Position numbers and translations under genes: made by a program. The notes beneath the pieces are model-generated. The model was not told where the DNA came from. It did not search any database and saw nothing but the letters and a program-made list of their open reading frames with translations. Source: Campylobacterales bacterium (GTDB lineage Bacteria > Campylobacterota > Campylobacteria > Campylobacterales > Sulfurospirillaceae). Taken from it: a stretch of 64,000 nucleotides of DNA. This document shows positions 36,245-45,024 of this stretch, one piece after another. The stretch is taken from the NCBI GenBank assembly GCA_016930915.1, contig JAFGFU010000033.1, positions 41,870 through 105,869 on the forward strand, in the 5' to 3' direction. Numbering within the stretch: position 1 is the first letter of the stretch; every line of letters starts with the position of its first letter.

Positions 36245-37714
36245 CTATTGTTTCATTATGGTTTTTACGCTCTCATTAAGGAGCAATGTAAAGGAATCAA
36301 ATTGCCAAATACCAAAGGTTACAATCAAAATGGCTAGGGCAATGAGTGGTAAATTTTCACTCAATTTCATTTCACTATTATGCACGACTTCACCTTCCAC
36401 TTTACCAAATGTTGCTAGAAAAAAGTGTGAAAAATCGGCAATAAAAATAATGGCTAAGGCTAGGGCAAAAATTCCCATCAAGAGGTATTGTCCATCAATG
36501 GCAGCCGCTTTAAAGATTAAAAATTCACTCACAAAAATGGCAAAACCAGGAACACCTACCAATGAACAAATCGCAATGCCAAATAAAACAGCAGTTAAAG
36601 GTGCAATGCGTATCATGCCTCCCATTTTACTCATATCTTTGGTACCATAAATTTTGGCAATATTACCCGTGGAACAAAAGGCAAGGGCTTTGGTAAAGGA
36701 GTGTGCCGCACAGTGAAAAAGCGCTGCAAAAAGTCCAATAGCTCCACCTACACCTAAGCCAAATGCAATAACACCCATATGTGCGATGGAGTGGTAAGCA
36801 AACATACGTTTGACATTGTGCTGACGAATAAGGAAAAAAGAGGCTATAAATAAAGTAAGGGTTGCACTCACAAGCATTACGGTTTGAACAAAATCAAATC
36901 CTACGCCATTGGCAACAATAGCATAGTAACGAATGAGTCCGAGCATAGCACATTTTAAAAGAACTCCTGAAAGCAATGCAGAAGTTGGAGCAGGTCCTTC
37001 GGCGTGAACATCAGGAAGCCATGTATGCGTTGGTGCAAGTCCTGCTTTGGTTCCAAAACCAATTAATGCAAAGATAAAAACAAGTTTTAGTGCCATACCA
37101 TCAATATTTTCTGCATGAGCAAGAAGATTGGTATAAAGCATCGCCTCTCCATCAACTTTACCATTGCCTGCTGAGAAGAGTAAAATCGTTGCATACAGAG
37201 CAAACGCTAAACCGATGCTGCATAAGACAATGTATTTGTACCCACTCTCTGTGGATTTTTTATCTTTTTTAACGGCCACAAGAAAGACAGATGCGAGGGT
37301 GGTTGCTTCAATGGCGGCCCACATAAAGGCAATGTTATTACAAATGACACTTAAGCTCATGGTCCATGTAAAAATAAAACTGAGTGCAAAATAGTTTTTG
37401 ACCTCTTTTAGACTAATATGTCCATCCTCTAATTCCCACTTCATATAGGTGGTCGCATAGATATTCACTAGCAAACCTGTAATGGCAATCAGCGATAAAA
37501 AGATAGCACCCAAAGAGTCTAAAAAGAGATAGTGATGAAAAAAGGAGAGTTCATTGCCCTCTACCACTTTTCCTACGGCACTGAGTAAAATGGCAGAAAC
37601 AATCACACTTAAGAGAATATGGGTATTTTGTAAAACTTTAAACTGAAGTGGCATCATAAACATGATGGCACCAAAAACAAAAGGCACGATGAGTATTAAT
37701 ACTAAACTATCCAT
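36245..37714 (-). CDS. hyfF: Hydrogenase-4 membrane subunit HyfF (NuoL/M/N-like)
   Basis: 489 residues, about 14 TMs, of the Mrp/NuoL-M-N antiporter-like family. The conserved GTKAGLAPTHTWLPDVHAEGPAP region, cited by its core AGLAPTHTWLPD, carries the channel lysine and histidine; a glutamate (WAAIEATTL) corresponds to the TM5 glutamate of NuoM. One of two antiporter-like subunits here with HyfB, so proton or sodium translocation coupled to H2 evolution is plausible. HyfD, the third such subunit of E. coli hydrogenase 4, is missing. Confidence 0.9.
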   Translation of the reverse strand: MDSLVLILIVPFVFGAIMFMMPLQFKVLQNTHILLSVIVSAILLSAVGKVVEGNELSFFHHYLFLDSLGAIFLSLIAITGLLVNIYATTYMKWELEDGHISLKEVKNYFALSFIFTWTMSLSVICNNIAFMWAAIEATTLASVFLVAVKKDKKSTESGYKYIVLCSIGLAFALYATILLFSAGNGKVDGEAMLYTNLLAHAENIDGMALKLVFIFALIGFGTKAGLAPTHTWLPDVHAEGPAPTSALLSGVLLKCAMLGLIRYYAIVANGVGFDFVQTVMLVSATLTLFIASFFLIRQHNVKRMFAYHSIAHMGVIAFGLGVGGAIGLFAALFHCAAHSFTKALAFCSTGNIAKIYGTKDMSKMGGMIRIAPLTAVLFGIAICSLVGVPGFAIFVSEFLIFKAAAIDGQYLLMGIFALALAIIFIADFSHFFLATFGKVEGEVVHNSEMKLSENLPLIALAILIVTFGIWQFDSFTLLLNESVKTIMKQ

Positions 37715-37715
37715 T

Positions 37716-38402
37716 TTATCCCCTTAAATTGACGGCTTTAGATGTGTCAAGACTTCCATACGTCGTATAAAAACGTTTTGCTAAGATACTCATGATAATC
37801 ACTGCAAAAATCGCATCGGTTAAGATACCTACTTCAACCAGCTCATGAGAATTGTATGCCATGAGTGCAAGGCTTAGGTGAATACCATTTTCAAAAAGAC
37901 AGTAGGCAAGAATTTGTTTGATAAAAGAGTTTCGTAACACAAAACCAAAAATGCCCATCATAAAAATAAATGAAGCCGCAAAGAGAGGTAAATCGTCTTG
38001 AAAAAGTGAAAAATGCATAAATACTTTGTAAAACATCATGGCTATGGCAAGTGAAAAGCTTAGCGCTACTACAGGCGATATAAAAAAGCCACCCACAGGT
38101 TCATCTTCCACGACAACCCCTAACTTCTTAACGAGTCTTAATAGATAAAGAGGGACAAAGACAACTTTCATCACAAAAGCCGTTGCTGACCAGATAAGCA
38201 ATTCATGTGCGCCATACTTTACATGTAAAAGCAAAAATACCGTAACGAGTAGCAGCGTTTGTAAAGAGTACGCTAAGATACTGAGTTTGTACTGTCGCAA
38301 ACCGAAGACGGCTAAACTGGTTCCCATCATTAGAACCGTAACGATATCAATCATATGTTCCATAGTTAAATTCCCATAATAAAAAGTGCTAACGAGGTAC
38401 AT
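37716..38402 (-). CDS. hyfE: Hydrogenase-4 membrane subunit HyfE
   Basis: 228 residues with about seven hydrophobic segments; the C-terminal half has the NuoK-like pattern (FVLRNSFIKQILAYCLFENGIHL is cited by its core KQILAYCLFENG), including a membrane glutamate. HyfE occurs in hydrogenase 4 but not in hydrogenase 3, which separates this operon from a plain hyc type. Its 5' end overlaps the 3' end of the hyfC gene by 37 bases; an internal ATG (MEHMID, 14 codons later) would reduce this overlap to nothing. TTTACATGTAAA at 38218 is the only palindrome copy in the operon. Confidence 0.85.
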   Translation of the reverse strand: MYLVSTFYYGNLTMEHMIDIVTVLMMGTSLAVFGLRQYKLSILAYSLQTLLLVTVFLLLHVKYGAHELLIWSATAFVMKVVFVPLYLLRLVKKLGVVVEDEPVGGFFISPVVALSFSLAIAMMFYKVFMHFSLFQDDLPLFAASFIFMMGIFGFVLRNSFIKQILAYCLFENGIHLSLALMAYNSHELVEVGILTDAIFAVIIMSILAKRFYTTYGSLDTSKAVNLRG

Positions 38403-39286
38403 GAAATAGCCAGTGCATAAAGCATGGTTCTTTTCATTCCTTTGTTCATCGTAAAGCGTGGTCCAAAGTTGTCAATAAAAACACCCATCACATAAAGAAA
38501 TCCTACTTCACCTAAGAAAACGATTAAGGATAAGAGGGGATGTTCAAACCTCCATGGAATAAAAATGACAAGAAAAAATCCCAAAACGGTTATTTGTTTA
38601 AGCAATATGGCAATATCAATAATGGCAAAATCTTTTCCACAAAATTCTCCCAAAACACCCTCTTGCAACTCTTGTTCTGCTTCTGCTAAATCATAGGGTT
38701 TTCTGCCTGTTTCAACGTACATGACCCATAAAAATGCGGTAGCTGCAATGGAAAAAGAGGGAATCATGTAGCCATAATTTCCTTTTTGTATCAATTCACT
38801 AATAAAAGCTAAATTGGTACTTCCAGCTCCCATCATGACAACGATAAGACAAATGACCGCAACTTCCTCGGTATAAAACCCAATGGTTCCCTCTCTGCTT
38901 GCACTAATGCCTGAAAAAGGGTTTGATGTATCAATCCCTGCTACAATGAAAATGAACCGAAAAAGTGCACCAAAATAGAGTAAAACAAAGATATCAGAAA
39001 AGCGTGATAAAAAAGGAGCGCTTGTGCCATAGGTTATGGGGAGTGCACACAACATCGCCGCCGCACTTATAAACAGTAAATAAGGGGCAATCTGATAAAT
39101 ATAACTTGTACTCTTTGATTTGGTTCTTCCTCTTTTGAGGAGTTTATAAATGTCATAATAGGTTTGAAAAATGCTCGGTCCTATACGTGACTGAAATCTG
39201 GCTCTTAGCTTCCTTGAAATTCCATCAAAGAGAGGAGCGACCATTATCGCTGAAATAAGTTGTAAGAGTAAGTAAAAAAAATCCAT
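38366..39286 (-). CDS. hyfC: Hydrogenase-4 membrane subunit HyfC/HycD (NuoH-like)
   Basis: 306 residues, eight TMs. NuoH-family anchor between the soluble hydrogenase arm and the antiporter-like subunits. Conserved features: RARFQSRIGPSIFQTYYDIYKLLKR after TM1, cited by its core RIGPSIFQTYYD, and the acidic loop GRKPYDLAEAEQELQEG with the glutamates of the proposed proton entry. 11 bases separate it from hyfB upstream. Confidence 0.92.
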   Translation of the reverse strand: MDFFYLLLQLISAIMVAPLFDGISRKLRARFQSRIGPSIFQTYYDIYKLLKRGRTKSKSTSYIYQIAPYLLFISAAAMLCALPITYGTSAPFLSRFSDIFVLLYFGALFRFIFIVAGIDTSNPFSGISASREGTIGFYTEEVAVICLIVVMMGAGSTNLAFISELIQKGNYGYMIPSFSIAATAFLWVMYVETGRKPYDLAEAEQELQEGVLGEFCGKDFAIIDIAILLKQITVLGFFLVIFIPWRFEHPLLSLIVFLGEVGFLYVMGVFIDNFGPRFTMNKGMKRTMLYALAISCTSLALFIMGI

Positions 39287-39297
39287 CTAACCTCTCC

Positions 39298-41238
39298 TTA
39301 TAAAAAGTAATACCCAAACATAAGTATCAAACAAAGATAAATCAAAATATAACCTGCATAGAGGTTGGTTCTGCCGTTTTGAAATACACCAATTTTATCT
39401 GCAATAACCATGATGGCGTGAATAACAGGCTCATACAGTTTTTCCCAAAAGAAATCATGCGTTTTATGGGTATAAACCGCCTTTGAAAAATACCCATCAA
39501 TTTTAACCTCGCTCTCATAGCGCAAAATAAAGCTAAGGGCTTTTTTGATATCGCCTGTAAATGCGTTTGAGCCAATTTGCATGCTCTTATTGTAAAGAAA
39601 TCCACATGCCCAAGGATCAGTCACCCTCGCTTCTTTTGTGTTGGCTTTAAAGAGATAAAGCAGTACAAAAGGAATCATGGCGCACAAAATCATAACCATA
39701 GCAATCAAAGGCATAGAGATAAATCCATAAGGGCTTGCACTGGTATGCGGTATTAATGTGAAGACAATTTTTGAGAGCATGCCCACGATATCATTCATGA
39801 AAATGCCTATCCCTATACAAAGACTTGCTAAAAAACCCAGCGGTAAAAGTTGGATAAAAGAGACTTCTTTGGCTTCTTCAACGCTTTTTGTATCCCGCGC
39901 TGTACCTAAAAAAACAGCACCATAAAGCTTTGAAAATGCCATAATCGCCATAGCGCCTGTAATAGAAAGCGCAATGATGGAGAGGGTAAAGAAAAAGCGT
40001 GAAACAACATCTTTCTCGATGCCTCCTATTACCATTGTTTTATAGATTACCCATTCGCTCGCAAAACCATTAAGTGGAGGCAATGCACAAATAGAGAGTG
40101 CTGCTACAAAAAAGATAAGAGAGGTTATTGGCATTTTTTTATGCAAGCCACCCAAAAGATCCATATTGCGTGTTTGTGTTGCGTTATACACATTGCCACT
40201 GAGCATAAAAAGGAGCGATTTGAAAACAGCATGGTTAAGAATGTGAAACAAGGCTGCAATAAATCCAAGCAATGCAATCATGGCCGAATTTGTTCCGAGT
40301 CCATAAAAAGCACCACCCAATCCTAAAAAGATAATACCTACATTTTCACAGGAGCTATAAGCAATGGAAGCTTTGTAGTCATTGGAAATGAGGGCGTAAA
40401 TAATGCCAAAAATACAACTAATGCCACCAAAGAAAAGTAAAATGTAGCCAAATTGAACATATTGTGGTAGTAAAAGTGAAAATTTAATAAAAGCAAAAAG
40501 TGCCACTTTAATCATCACCCCACTCATGAGCGCTGAGGCGTTAGAAGGGGATTGGCAGTAAGCAAGTGGTAACCAGACATGAAAAGGAAACATACCTGCT
40601 TTTGAGCCAAATCCAATTAAGAGTAAGAGGAAAAGGCTGAGACTCATGCCAAAACTAATGTCAAGATTTGCAAAGGTGCTAAATTCAAAACTGCCTGCAA
40701 GACTTGCCATGATTAAGAGTGCAACCATCAAACAAAAAGCACCAATTTGGGCAATACCCAAATAAATCATGACATTTTTTGAAGCCTCTTTTCCATCATT
40801 AATCAAAATAAGAAGAGCAGAGATGAGTGTCATCACTTCCCATAAGAGCATAAAAGAGAAGACATTATCGCTGGCAACAACAAGAAGCATTGAGAGAATG
40901 AAAGCATTAAAGAGGGAAGCAAAAACAGCAAGGTTTGCTTTTTTCTCATAGTGTTTTGCATATTCAAAACTAAAGAGTGAAACCGCAAAAGCAATAAGGC
41001 TAATCAGAAAGCTAAAAAAGATTCCCAAAGGCTCTAGCTTAAAAAGAGGTGCACTAATAAAGTTTCCAGGTAATTTCCACAGTAGAGTATCGTTTAGATT
41101 AGAAAAGAAAAAGACAGCGGCATAGAGTGAAAGAATGCTGGCTAAACCAAATCCAACTTTTTGGGCAAGAAGAGGTTTCTTATAAAGCACAAGAGAAAGA
41201 ATGGAAGCGACTAAAAAAAGAGTATATATGGTTTGCAT
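39298..41238 (-). CDS. hyfB: Hydrogenase-4 membrane subunit HyfB (NuoL-like)
   Basis: 646 residues, about 16 TMs, including a C-terminal amphipathic extension. Antiporter-like motifs: MLLWEVMTL with the TM5 glutamate, GSKAGMFPFHVWLPLAYCQSPS (core AGMFPFHVWLP) with the lysine/histidine pair. Expected to form part of an ion-translocating membrane arm. Start overlaps the hyfA stop by one base. Confidence 0.92.
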   Translation of the reverse strand: MQTIYTLFLVASILSLVLYKKPLLAQKVGFGLASILSLYAAVFFFSNLNDTLLWKLPGNFISAPLFKLEPLGIFFSFLISLIAFAVSLFSFEYAKHYEKKANLAVFASLFNAFILSMLLVVASDNVFSFMLLWEVMTLISALLILINDGKEASKNVMIYLGIAQIGAFCLMVALLIMASLAGSFEFSTFANLDISFGMSLSLFLLLLIGFGSKAGMFPFHVWLPLAYCQSPSNASALMSGVMIKVALFAFIKFSLLLPQYVQFGYILLFFGGISCIFGIIYALISNDYKASIAYSSCENVGIIFLGLGGAFYGLGTNSAMIALLGFIAALFHILNHAVFKSLLFMLSGNVYNATQTRNMDLLGGLHKKMPITSLIFFVAALSICALPPLNGFASEWVIYKTMVIGGIEKDVVSRFFFTLSIIALSITGAMAIMAFSKLYGAVFLGTARDTKSVEEAKEVSFIQLLPLGFLASLCIGIGIFMNDIVGMLSKIVFTLIPHTSASPYGFISMPLIAMVMILCAMIPFVLLYLFKANTKEARVTDPWACGFLYNKSMQIGSNAFTGDIKKALSFILRYESEVKIDGYFSKAVYTHKTHDFFWEKLYEPVIHAIMVIADKIGVFQNGRTNLYAGYILIYLCLILMFGYYFL

Positions 41239-41891
41239 TATGATTCCTCTGTGTTGGTTTGGGGTGTTTCAACGGGAGCTGAGGTTGCTGGCTCTTTAGG
41301 TTTTTTGAGCACAGGTTCTGGAATGTTTTTAAATTCTACATCTGGAACAATGGTTTTTAAAAAAGGAGCTAAGTCCCCCTTAACCTTTTTGCCAAATTTA
41401 CACTCTCCAGATACAGGGTCAACAAAGACCAGTGCACCCGTTGGACAAACACTCACGCATGCAGGTCCACTTTCAATACCCGCACACATATCACATTTAA
41501 TAGCAATGCTTTTAAGCCCGCTGATACAGCCCGCTTCCAAATGGGTTTCTACTTCTTCTTGAATGGAAGGAGGAAATTCAGCATCAATGACAATTGCCCC
41601 ATAAGGACAGGCAATAGTACAGAGTTTACAGCCAATACAGATCTCTTCACAAAGCTCTACACAAGAGTTTGCGATACGAAGCGCACCGGTTGGGCACACA
41701 TTGGCACAGGGGGCATCATCGCATTGGCGACATTGATTGGGCATTTTACCGCTCTCAAGCGAGAGCACATCCAACCTTTTTTTGGAGAGTTTTCCCCGTA
41801 CGTAGGCATGTTTAACGCATGCTTTGACACAGGCATTACAGGCAATACACATTTGTGGATTTGTAATCACGAATTGATGAACTTTTGACAT
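41238..41891 (-). CDS. hyfA: Polyferredoxin subunit HyfA (HycB/HydN-like)
   Basis: 217 residues, with four 4Fe-4S-type cysteine clusters: CIACNACVKACVKHA, CRQCDDAPCANVCPTGA, CIGCKLCTIACPYGA and CDMCAGIESGPACVSVCPTGA (core CVSVCPTG). Delivers electrons from a donor such as formate dehydrogenase to the hydrogenase. The C-terminal 45 residues are proline/glutamate-rich, unlike HycB. First gene of the operon; AAAGGG upstream of the ATG. No fdhF or FhlA-like activator lies in this window. Confidence 0.88.
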   Translation of the reverse strand: MSKVHQFVITNPQMCIACNACVKACVKHAYVRGKLSKKRLDVLSLESGKMPNQCRQCDDAPCANVCPTGALRIANSCVELCEEICIGCKLCTIACPYGAIVIDAEFPPSIQEEVETHLEAGCISGLKSIAIKCDMCAGIESGPACVSVCPTGALVFVDPVSGECKFGKKVKGDLAPFLKTIVPDVEFKNIPEPVLKKPKEPATSAPVETPQTNTEES

Positions 41892-42083
41892 AGACTACCC
41901 TTTACGGTATGGTATAGCTTAATCGAACGAAATAGTGAAAAAAGCTTCCAAAAAAGAATAAACTTTTTTAGTAAGACAGTGAAATAATACACTAAATTTG
42001 TAGCGTGAAAATAGCGAGTCATTAAAAAGTAATAAAGTAAGAAATTAGTTTAGAAAATAAAGAAGTTTTTTAAAATGCAAGAC

Positions 42084-42121
42084 TATGAGACTTCTAGCCA
42101 TTAGGCCAGAAGTCTCATAGC
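42084..42121. repeat. Hairpin repeat with the AGACTTCT/AGAAGTCT core
   Basis: Perfect 13-bp stem CTATGAGACTTCT / AGAAGTCTCATAG with a 12-base loop, just 3' of the chemoreceptor gene, and next to TTTACATGTAAA at 42122-42133. Its core is the same as in the hairpins at 27089-27235. Could terminate the receptor transcript. The rest of the 246-base gap up to hyfA is AT-rich, with no sigma-54 site recognised. Confidence 0.6.
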
Positions 42122-42137
42122 TTTACATGTAAAAAGT

Positions 42138-43739
42138 TTATGCTGTTTTAAATGTCGAAAGAGCGTTACTAAGGTTAGAAGAGAGTTTCGAGAGGTGTTC
42201 AGCTGCACTGGCAATCTCCTCAACACTTCGTGCATTGGTGGAGGTGAGTTTATGAATGGCATCCACCCGTGCTAACATTGCTGTGGCTTCTTTACTACCA
42301 TTTTTAGCGTCTTTCGCTGCATTTTGAGCAATCGTAGATGTTTCATTCATACTAGAGACGGTTTGAAGCATAAGTCCTTGTGTTTTTTCTGCTCTGCTTC
42401 CTAGCGCTTGAATGTGTTGGGCATTTTTCTTCATTAAATCTGATGAGGTATTGACCGACTGGGTGATAACAGCAACCGTAGAGTTACTCTCGACTAGACT
42501 TTTTTGAGTGCGCTCAGCCAATTTTCGCACTTCATCAGCGACCACGGCAAAGCCTCTTCCATGCTCTCCTGCACGAGCCGCTTCTATGGCAGCATTGAGG
42601 GCAAGAAGGTTAGTTTGCTCGGCAATATCGCTAATCACAGATAAGACTTGTTGCACTTGTGCAACCTCTTGATCAAGCTGTTCCAAACGTGCAGAGAGAT
42701 CGGTTTCATTGACAACAATGGTTTGAAGTTCAGAAGAGACGGCTAAAACTTCTTGTGATGCGTTATTTAACTCATCAGAAACGGTTTGCATAATTTTGCC
42801 TGCATGCTGAGAATTTTCTTCACTGGCATGTAAAATTGTCGCAACATTTTTTGTGGTGGTAACCGCATGGTCAACTTCTTTGTCGCTCTCTTCAGTACGT
42901 CTACCAATTTCTAAAGAGGTTGAGGAGAGTTCTTCAGCTACGGCAGCATTTTCCATGGCGGTGCGTTTGGCATCATCAATAGCGTGGCGCAGTTGTGAGA
43001 GTAGAGCATTGACCGTTTGCATCATGGTTGCAATTTCATCTTCCCCATTCGTCGCAATGGCATGGGTTAAATCTTTGGTCTCACCAATATATTCACACTC
43101 TTTAGTGGCAATTTCTAATGATTTTTTAATTTGTGAAGCGACATACCAAAAGAAGAGATTGGTGAGAATTAAAACACCTATGGCTACAACAATACCTAAA
43201 ATACGTGCTTTGGCTAAAGAAGCTTTTTCATCTTCTTCAATGGCTTTGGATAATTCATCCCCTTTTTTAGAGATGATAATAAAGCCATCACGTCCTTTAT
43301 TGGTGAGTTCTGTAAATCTTTTACCATCTGCTGTGGCTAAAAAATCTTTAGAGTCAGTCTCTTTTTTGTATTTGGTCAGGAGGTCAAAACGAGGGAGCGT
43401 GGACTCAGCAAAGGCATCAACGCCTATTTTGATTTCATTAAAAAGGTCAATATCTCGTTTGGAGGTCAGTAATGGTTGTAATTCTAAAAGGTGTTTGGCA
43501 AGGGTGCGTTCTGCTTGGATTGATTTTTCCATAAACATGGGTACAAATGTAATTTGATAGCCACGGGAGTGCATCAAAAGTTCTGCCGTATCTCGGGTGA
43601 TTTTTTCGATGATTTGAACTTTTCGAACAGCGATTTCAGCACTTGCGGTATTGGAAATGAGTAGGTAACTTAAACAACAGGTACTGACTAAAACAATGAG
43701 AAACAAGATAGCCAGTTTTGCGCGGATAGTCTTTAACAT
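42138..43739 (-). CDS. Methyl-accepting chemotaxis protein
   Basis: 533 residues, class with periplasmic ligand domain. TM1 about 8-28, periplasmic helical domain about 30-185 (four-helix-bundle type), TM2 about 187-207, then HAMP-like and coiled-coil signalling domain. The hairpin tip, which contacts CheA and CheW, lies in the stretch [20 protein letters not shown] and [19 protein letters not shown]. No C-terminal CheR-binding pentapeptide is evident; the protein ends ALSTFKTA. Monocistronic by context. The ligand is unknown. Confidence 0.92.
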   Translation of the reverse strand: MLKTIRAKLAILFLIVLVSTCCLSYLLISNTASAEIAVRKVQIIEKITRDTAELLMHSRGYQITFVPMFMEKSIQAERTLAKHLLELQPLLTSKRDIDLFNEIKIGVDAFAESTLPRFDLLTKYKKETDSKDFLATADGKRFTELTNKGRDGFIIISKKGDELSKAIEEDEKASLAKARILGIVVAIGVLILTNLFFWYVASQIKKSLEIATKECEYIGETKDLTHAIATNGEDEIATMMQTVNALLSQLRHAIDDAKRTAMENAAVAEELSSTSLEIGRRTEESDKEVDHAVTTTKNVATILHASEENSQHAGKIMQTVSDELNNASQEVLAVSSELQTIVVNETDLSARLEQLDQEVAQVQQVLSVISDIAEQTNLLALNAAIEAARAGEHGRGFAVVADEVRKLAERTQKSLVESNSTVAVITQSVNTSSDLMKKNAQHIQALGSRAEKTQGLMLQTVSSMNETSTIAQNAAKDAKNGSKEATAMLARVDAIHKLTSTNARSVEEIASAAEHLSKLSSNLSNALSTFKTA

Positions 43740-43859
43740 AAAATCTCCCTTAATTTTTAATTTTATATTTAAAAATTTTGATAAGGAATTCTAACATAAT
43801 AGAAGAAGATTCCTCGTGATATTTTGTGTGAGATATAAGCATTAAGACCTGTAATCATC

Positions 43860-43898
43860 TTGTAACCAAATTTTTTTACAATGACACCGTTACAAAAT
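43860..43898 (+). promoter_or_regulatory. Candidate operator upstream of pstS
   Basis: TTGTAAC at 43860-43866 and GTTACAA at 43889-43895 form a perfect 7-bp inverted repeat, with a TTACAAT at 43876-43882 between them. The site ends 18 bases before the pstS start, over the probable promoter. Similar half-sites flank phoU. Binding by the PhoB-like regulator is an inference. Confidence 0.4.
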
Positions 43899-43915
43899 CT
43901 TAAATGGAGTGTATC

Positions 43916-44956
43916 ATGACAATAAAAATGAGCGCCATTGCGCTTTTAAGCGTTGCTGCGTTAAGTGTTGCTGCGAATGCAAGAGATCAGATTAAAATTG
44001 TGGGATCCTCTACAGTGTATCCTTTTACAAGCTATGTGGCAGAAGAGTTTAAAGCGACAACTGGCAACCCAACTCCTGTTGTTGAATCAACTGGAACGGG
44101 TGGGGGAATGAAGATTTTTTGTTCAGGCAATGGACTTGATACTCCTGATTTCACCAATGCATCACGTCCTATGAAAGCTTCTGAGTTTAAAATCTGTGCT
44201 GACAATGGCGTTACGGATATTACAGGGATGATGGTTGGTTTTGATGGTATCGCTGTTGCGCAATCTAAAACCAATGGTGCTATCTCTTTAACCAAAGAGC
44301 ACCTTTTCTTAGCACTTGCGGATGAAGTTCCAAGTAAAGATGGCAAAAGTTTGATTAAAAACCCATATAAAACATGGAATGAAATTGATGCGAAACTTCC
44401 GAATAGAAAAATTACCGTTTATGGACCACCTGCAACTTCAGGTACCAGAGACTCTTTTGATGAGATGGTCATGGAAGCCGCTTCTAAAAAGCTTGATGCA
44501 TACGGTGATAAAAAAGGTAAATACAAAGCGATTCGTCAAGACGGCGTGTTTGTTCCAGCAGGTGAAAACGATAACTTAATCGTTCAAAAACTTACCAAAG
44601 ACACCGCTGCATTTGGTATCTTTGGATACAGTTTCCTAGAAGAGAACGGCGATAAAATCAACGGCGCAAATGTCGATGGTGTAGCCCCTACTTCAGAGAA
44701 TATCTCAAGTGGCAAATACCCGATTTCAAGAAGCCTTTATATCTATGCTAAAAACTCTCACAGAGGGCAAGTCAAAGGGATGGATGAGTTCTTAAAACTC
44801 TATGTCGATGCGAAGATGATTGGTCAAAAAGGTGTCTTAAAAACTATCGGTTTGGTACCTATGACAGAAGATGAATTGAAAAAAGTTCAAGCGGCTGTTT
44901 TAGCAAAAACCAAACTCACTGAAGAGATGGTTAATAAACATACGATTCTTCCATAA
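43916..44956 (+). CDS. pstS: Phosphate-binding periplasmic protein PstS
   Basis: Periplasmic receptor of the Pst phosphate ABC importer, about 346 residues. Start set at 43916, preceded by TGGAGT at 5 bases; the in-frame ATG at 43904 would leave no RBS. Sec signal peptide of about 22 residues ending at VAANA-RD. Phosphate contacts are visible as IVGSSTVYP, ESTGTGGG and PATSGTRDSFDE. First gene of pstSCAB; the operon is consistent with the PhoU/two-component pair at 27.7-30.5 kb. A strong terminator-like hairpin follows, which would leave pstS more abundant than the membrane parts. Confidence 0.95.
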   Translation: MTIKMSAIALLSVAALSVAANARDQIKIVGSSTVYPFTSYVAEEFKATTGNPTPVVESTGTGGGMKIFCSGNGLDTPDFTNASRPMKASEFKICADNGVTDITGMMVGFDGIAVAQSKTNGAISLTKEHLFLALADEVPSKDGKSLIKNPYKTWNEIDAKLPNRKITVYGPPATSGTRDSFDEMVMEAASKKLDAYGDKKGKYKAIRQDGVFVPAGENDNLIVQKLTKDTAAFGIFGYSFLEENGDKINGANVDGVAPTSENISSGKYPISRSLYIYAKNSHRGQVKGMDEFLKLYVDAKMIGQKGVLKTIGLVPMTEDELKKVQAAVLAKTKLTEEMVNKHTILP

Positions 44957-44978
44957 TCTTTACATGTAAAAACAATCA

Positions 44979-45001
44979 GGGGCATTTTTGCCCCTTTTTT
45001 T
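44979..45001 (+). terminator. Rho-independent terminator/attenuator after pstS
   Basis: Stem GGGGC / GCCCC (44979-44983 with 44990-44994), AT-rich loop ATTTTT, followed by seven T's. It lies between pstS and pstC, so it may act as partial attenuator giving excess binding protein. A TTTACATGTAAA palindrome (44959-44970) sits just before it. Confidence 0.8.
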
Positions 45002-45024
45002 GAGACTTTTTTTAAAGGAATCTG

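Noticed and set aside
33140..41891. Respiratory complex I (nuo) operon
   Set aside because: The large subunit keeps all four nickel-binding cysteines, and HyfE, HycH and HycI genes are present, which mark a group 4 hydrogenase.
41892..42083. Sigma-54 promoter for hyf, by analogy to E. coli
   Set aside because: No GG-N10-GC arrangement fitting TGGCAC/TTGC was found; the region is simply AT-rich.
43855..43900. E. coli-type PHO box or Campylobacter GTTTC-type box at pstS
   Set aside because: Neither consensus is met; only TTACAA/TTGTAA half-sites are seen, reported as a candidate instead.
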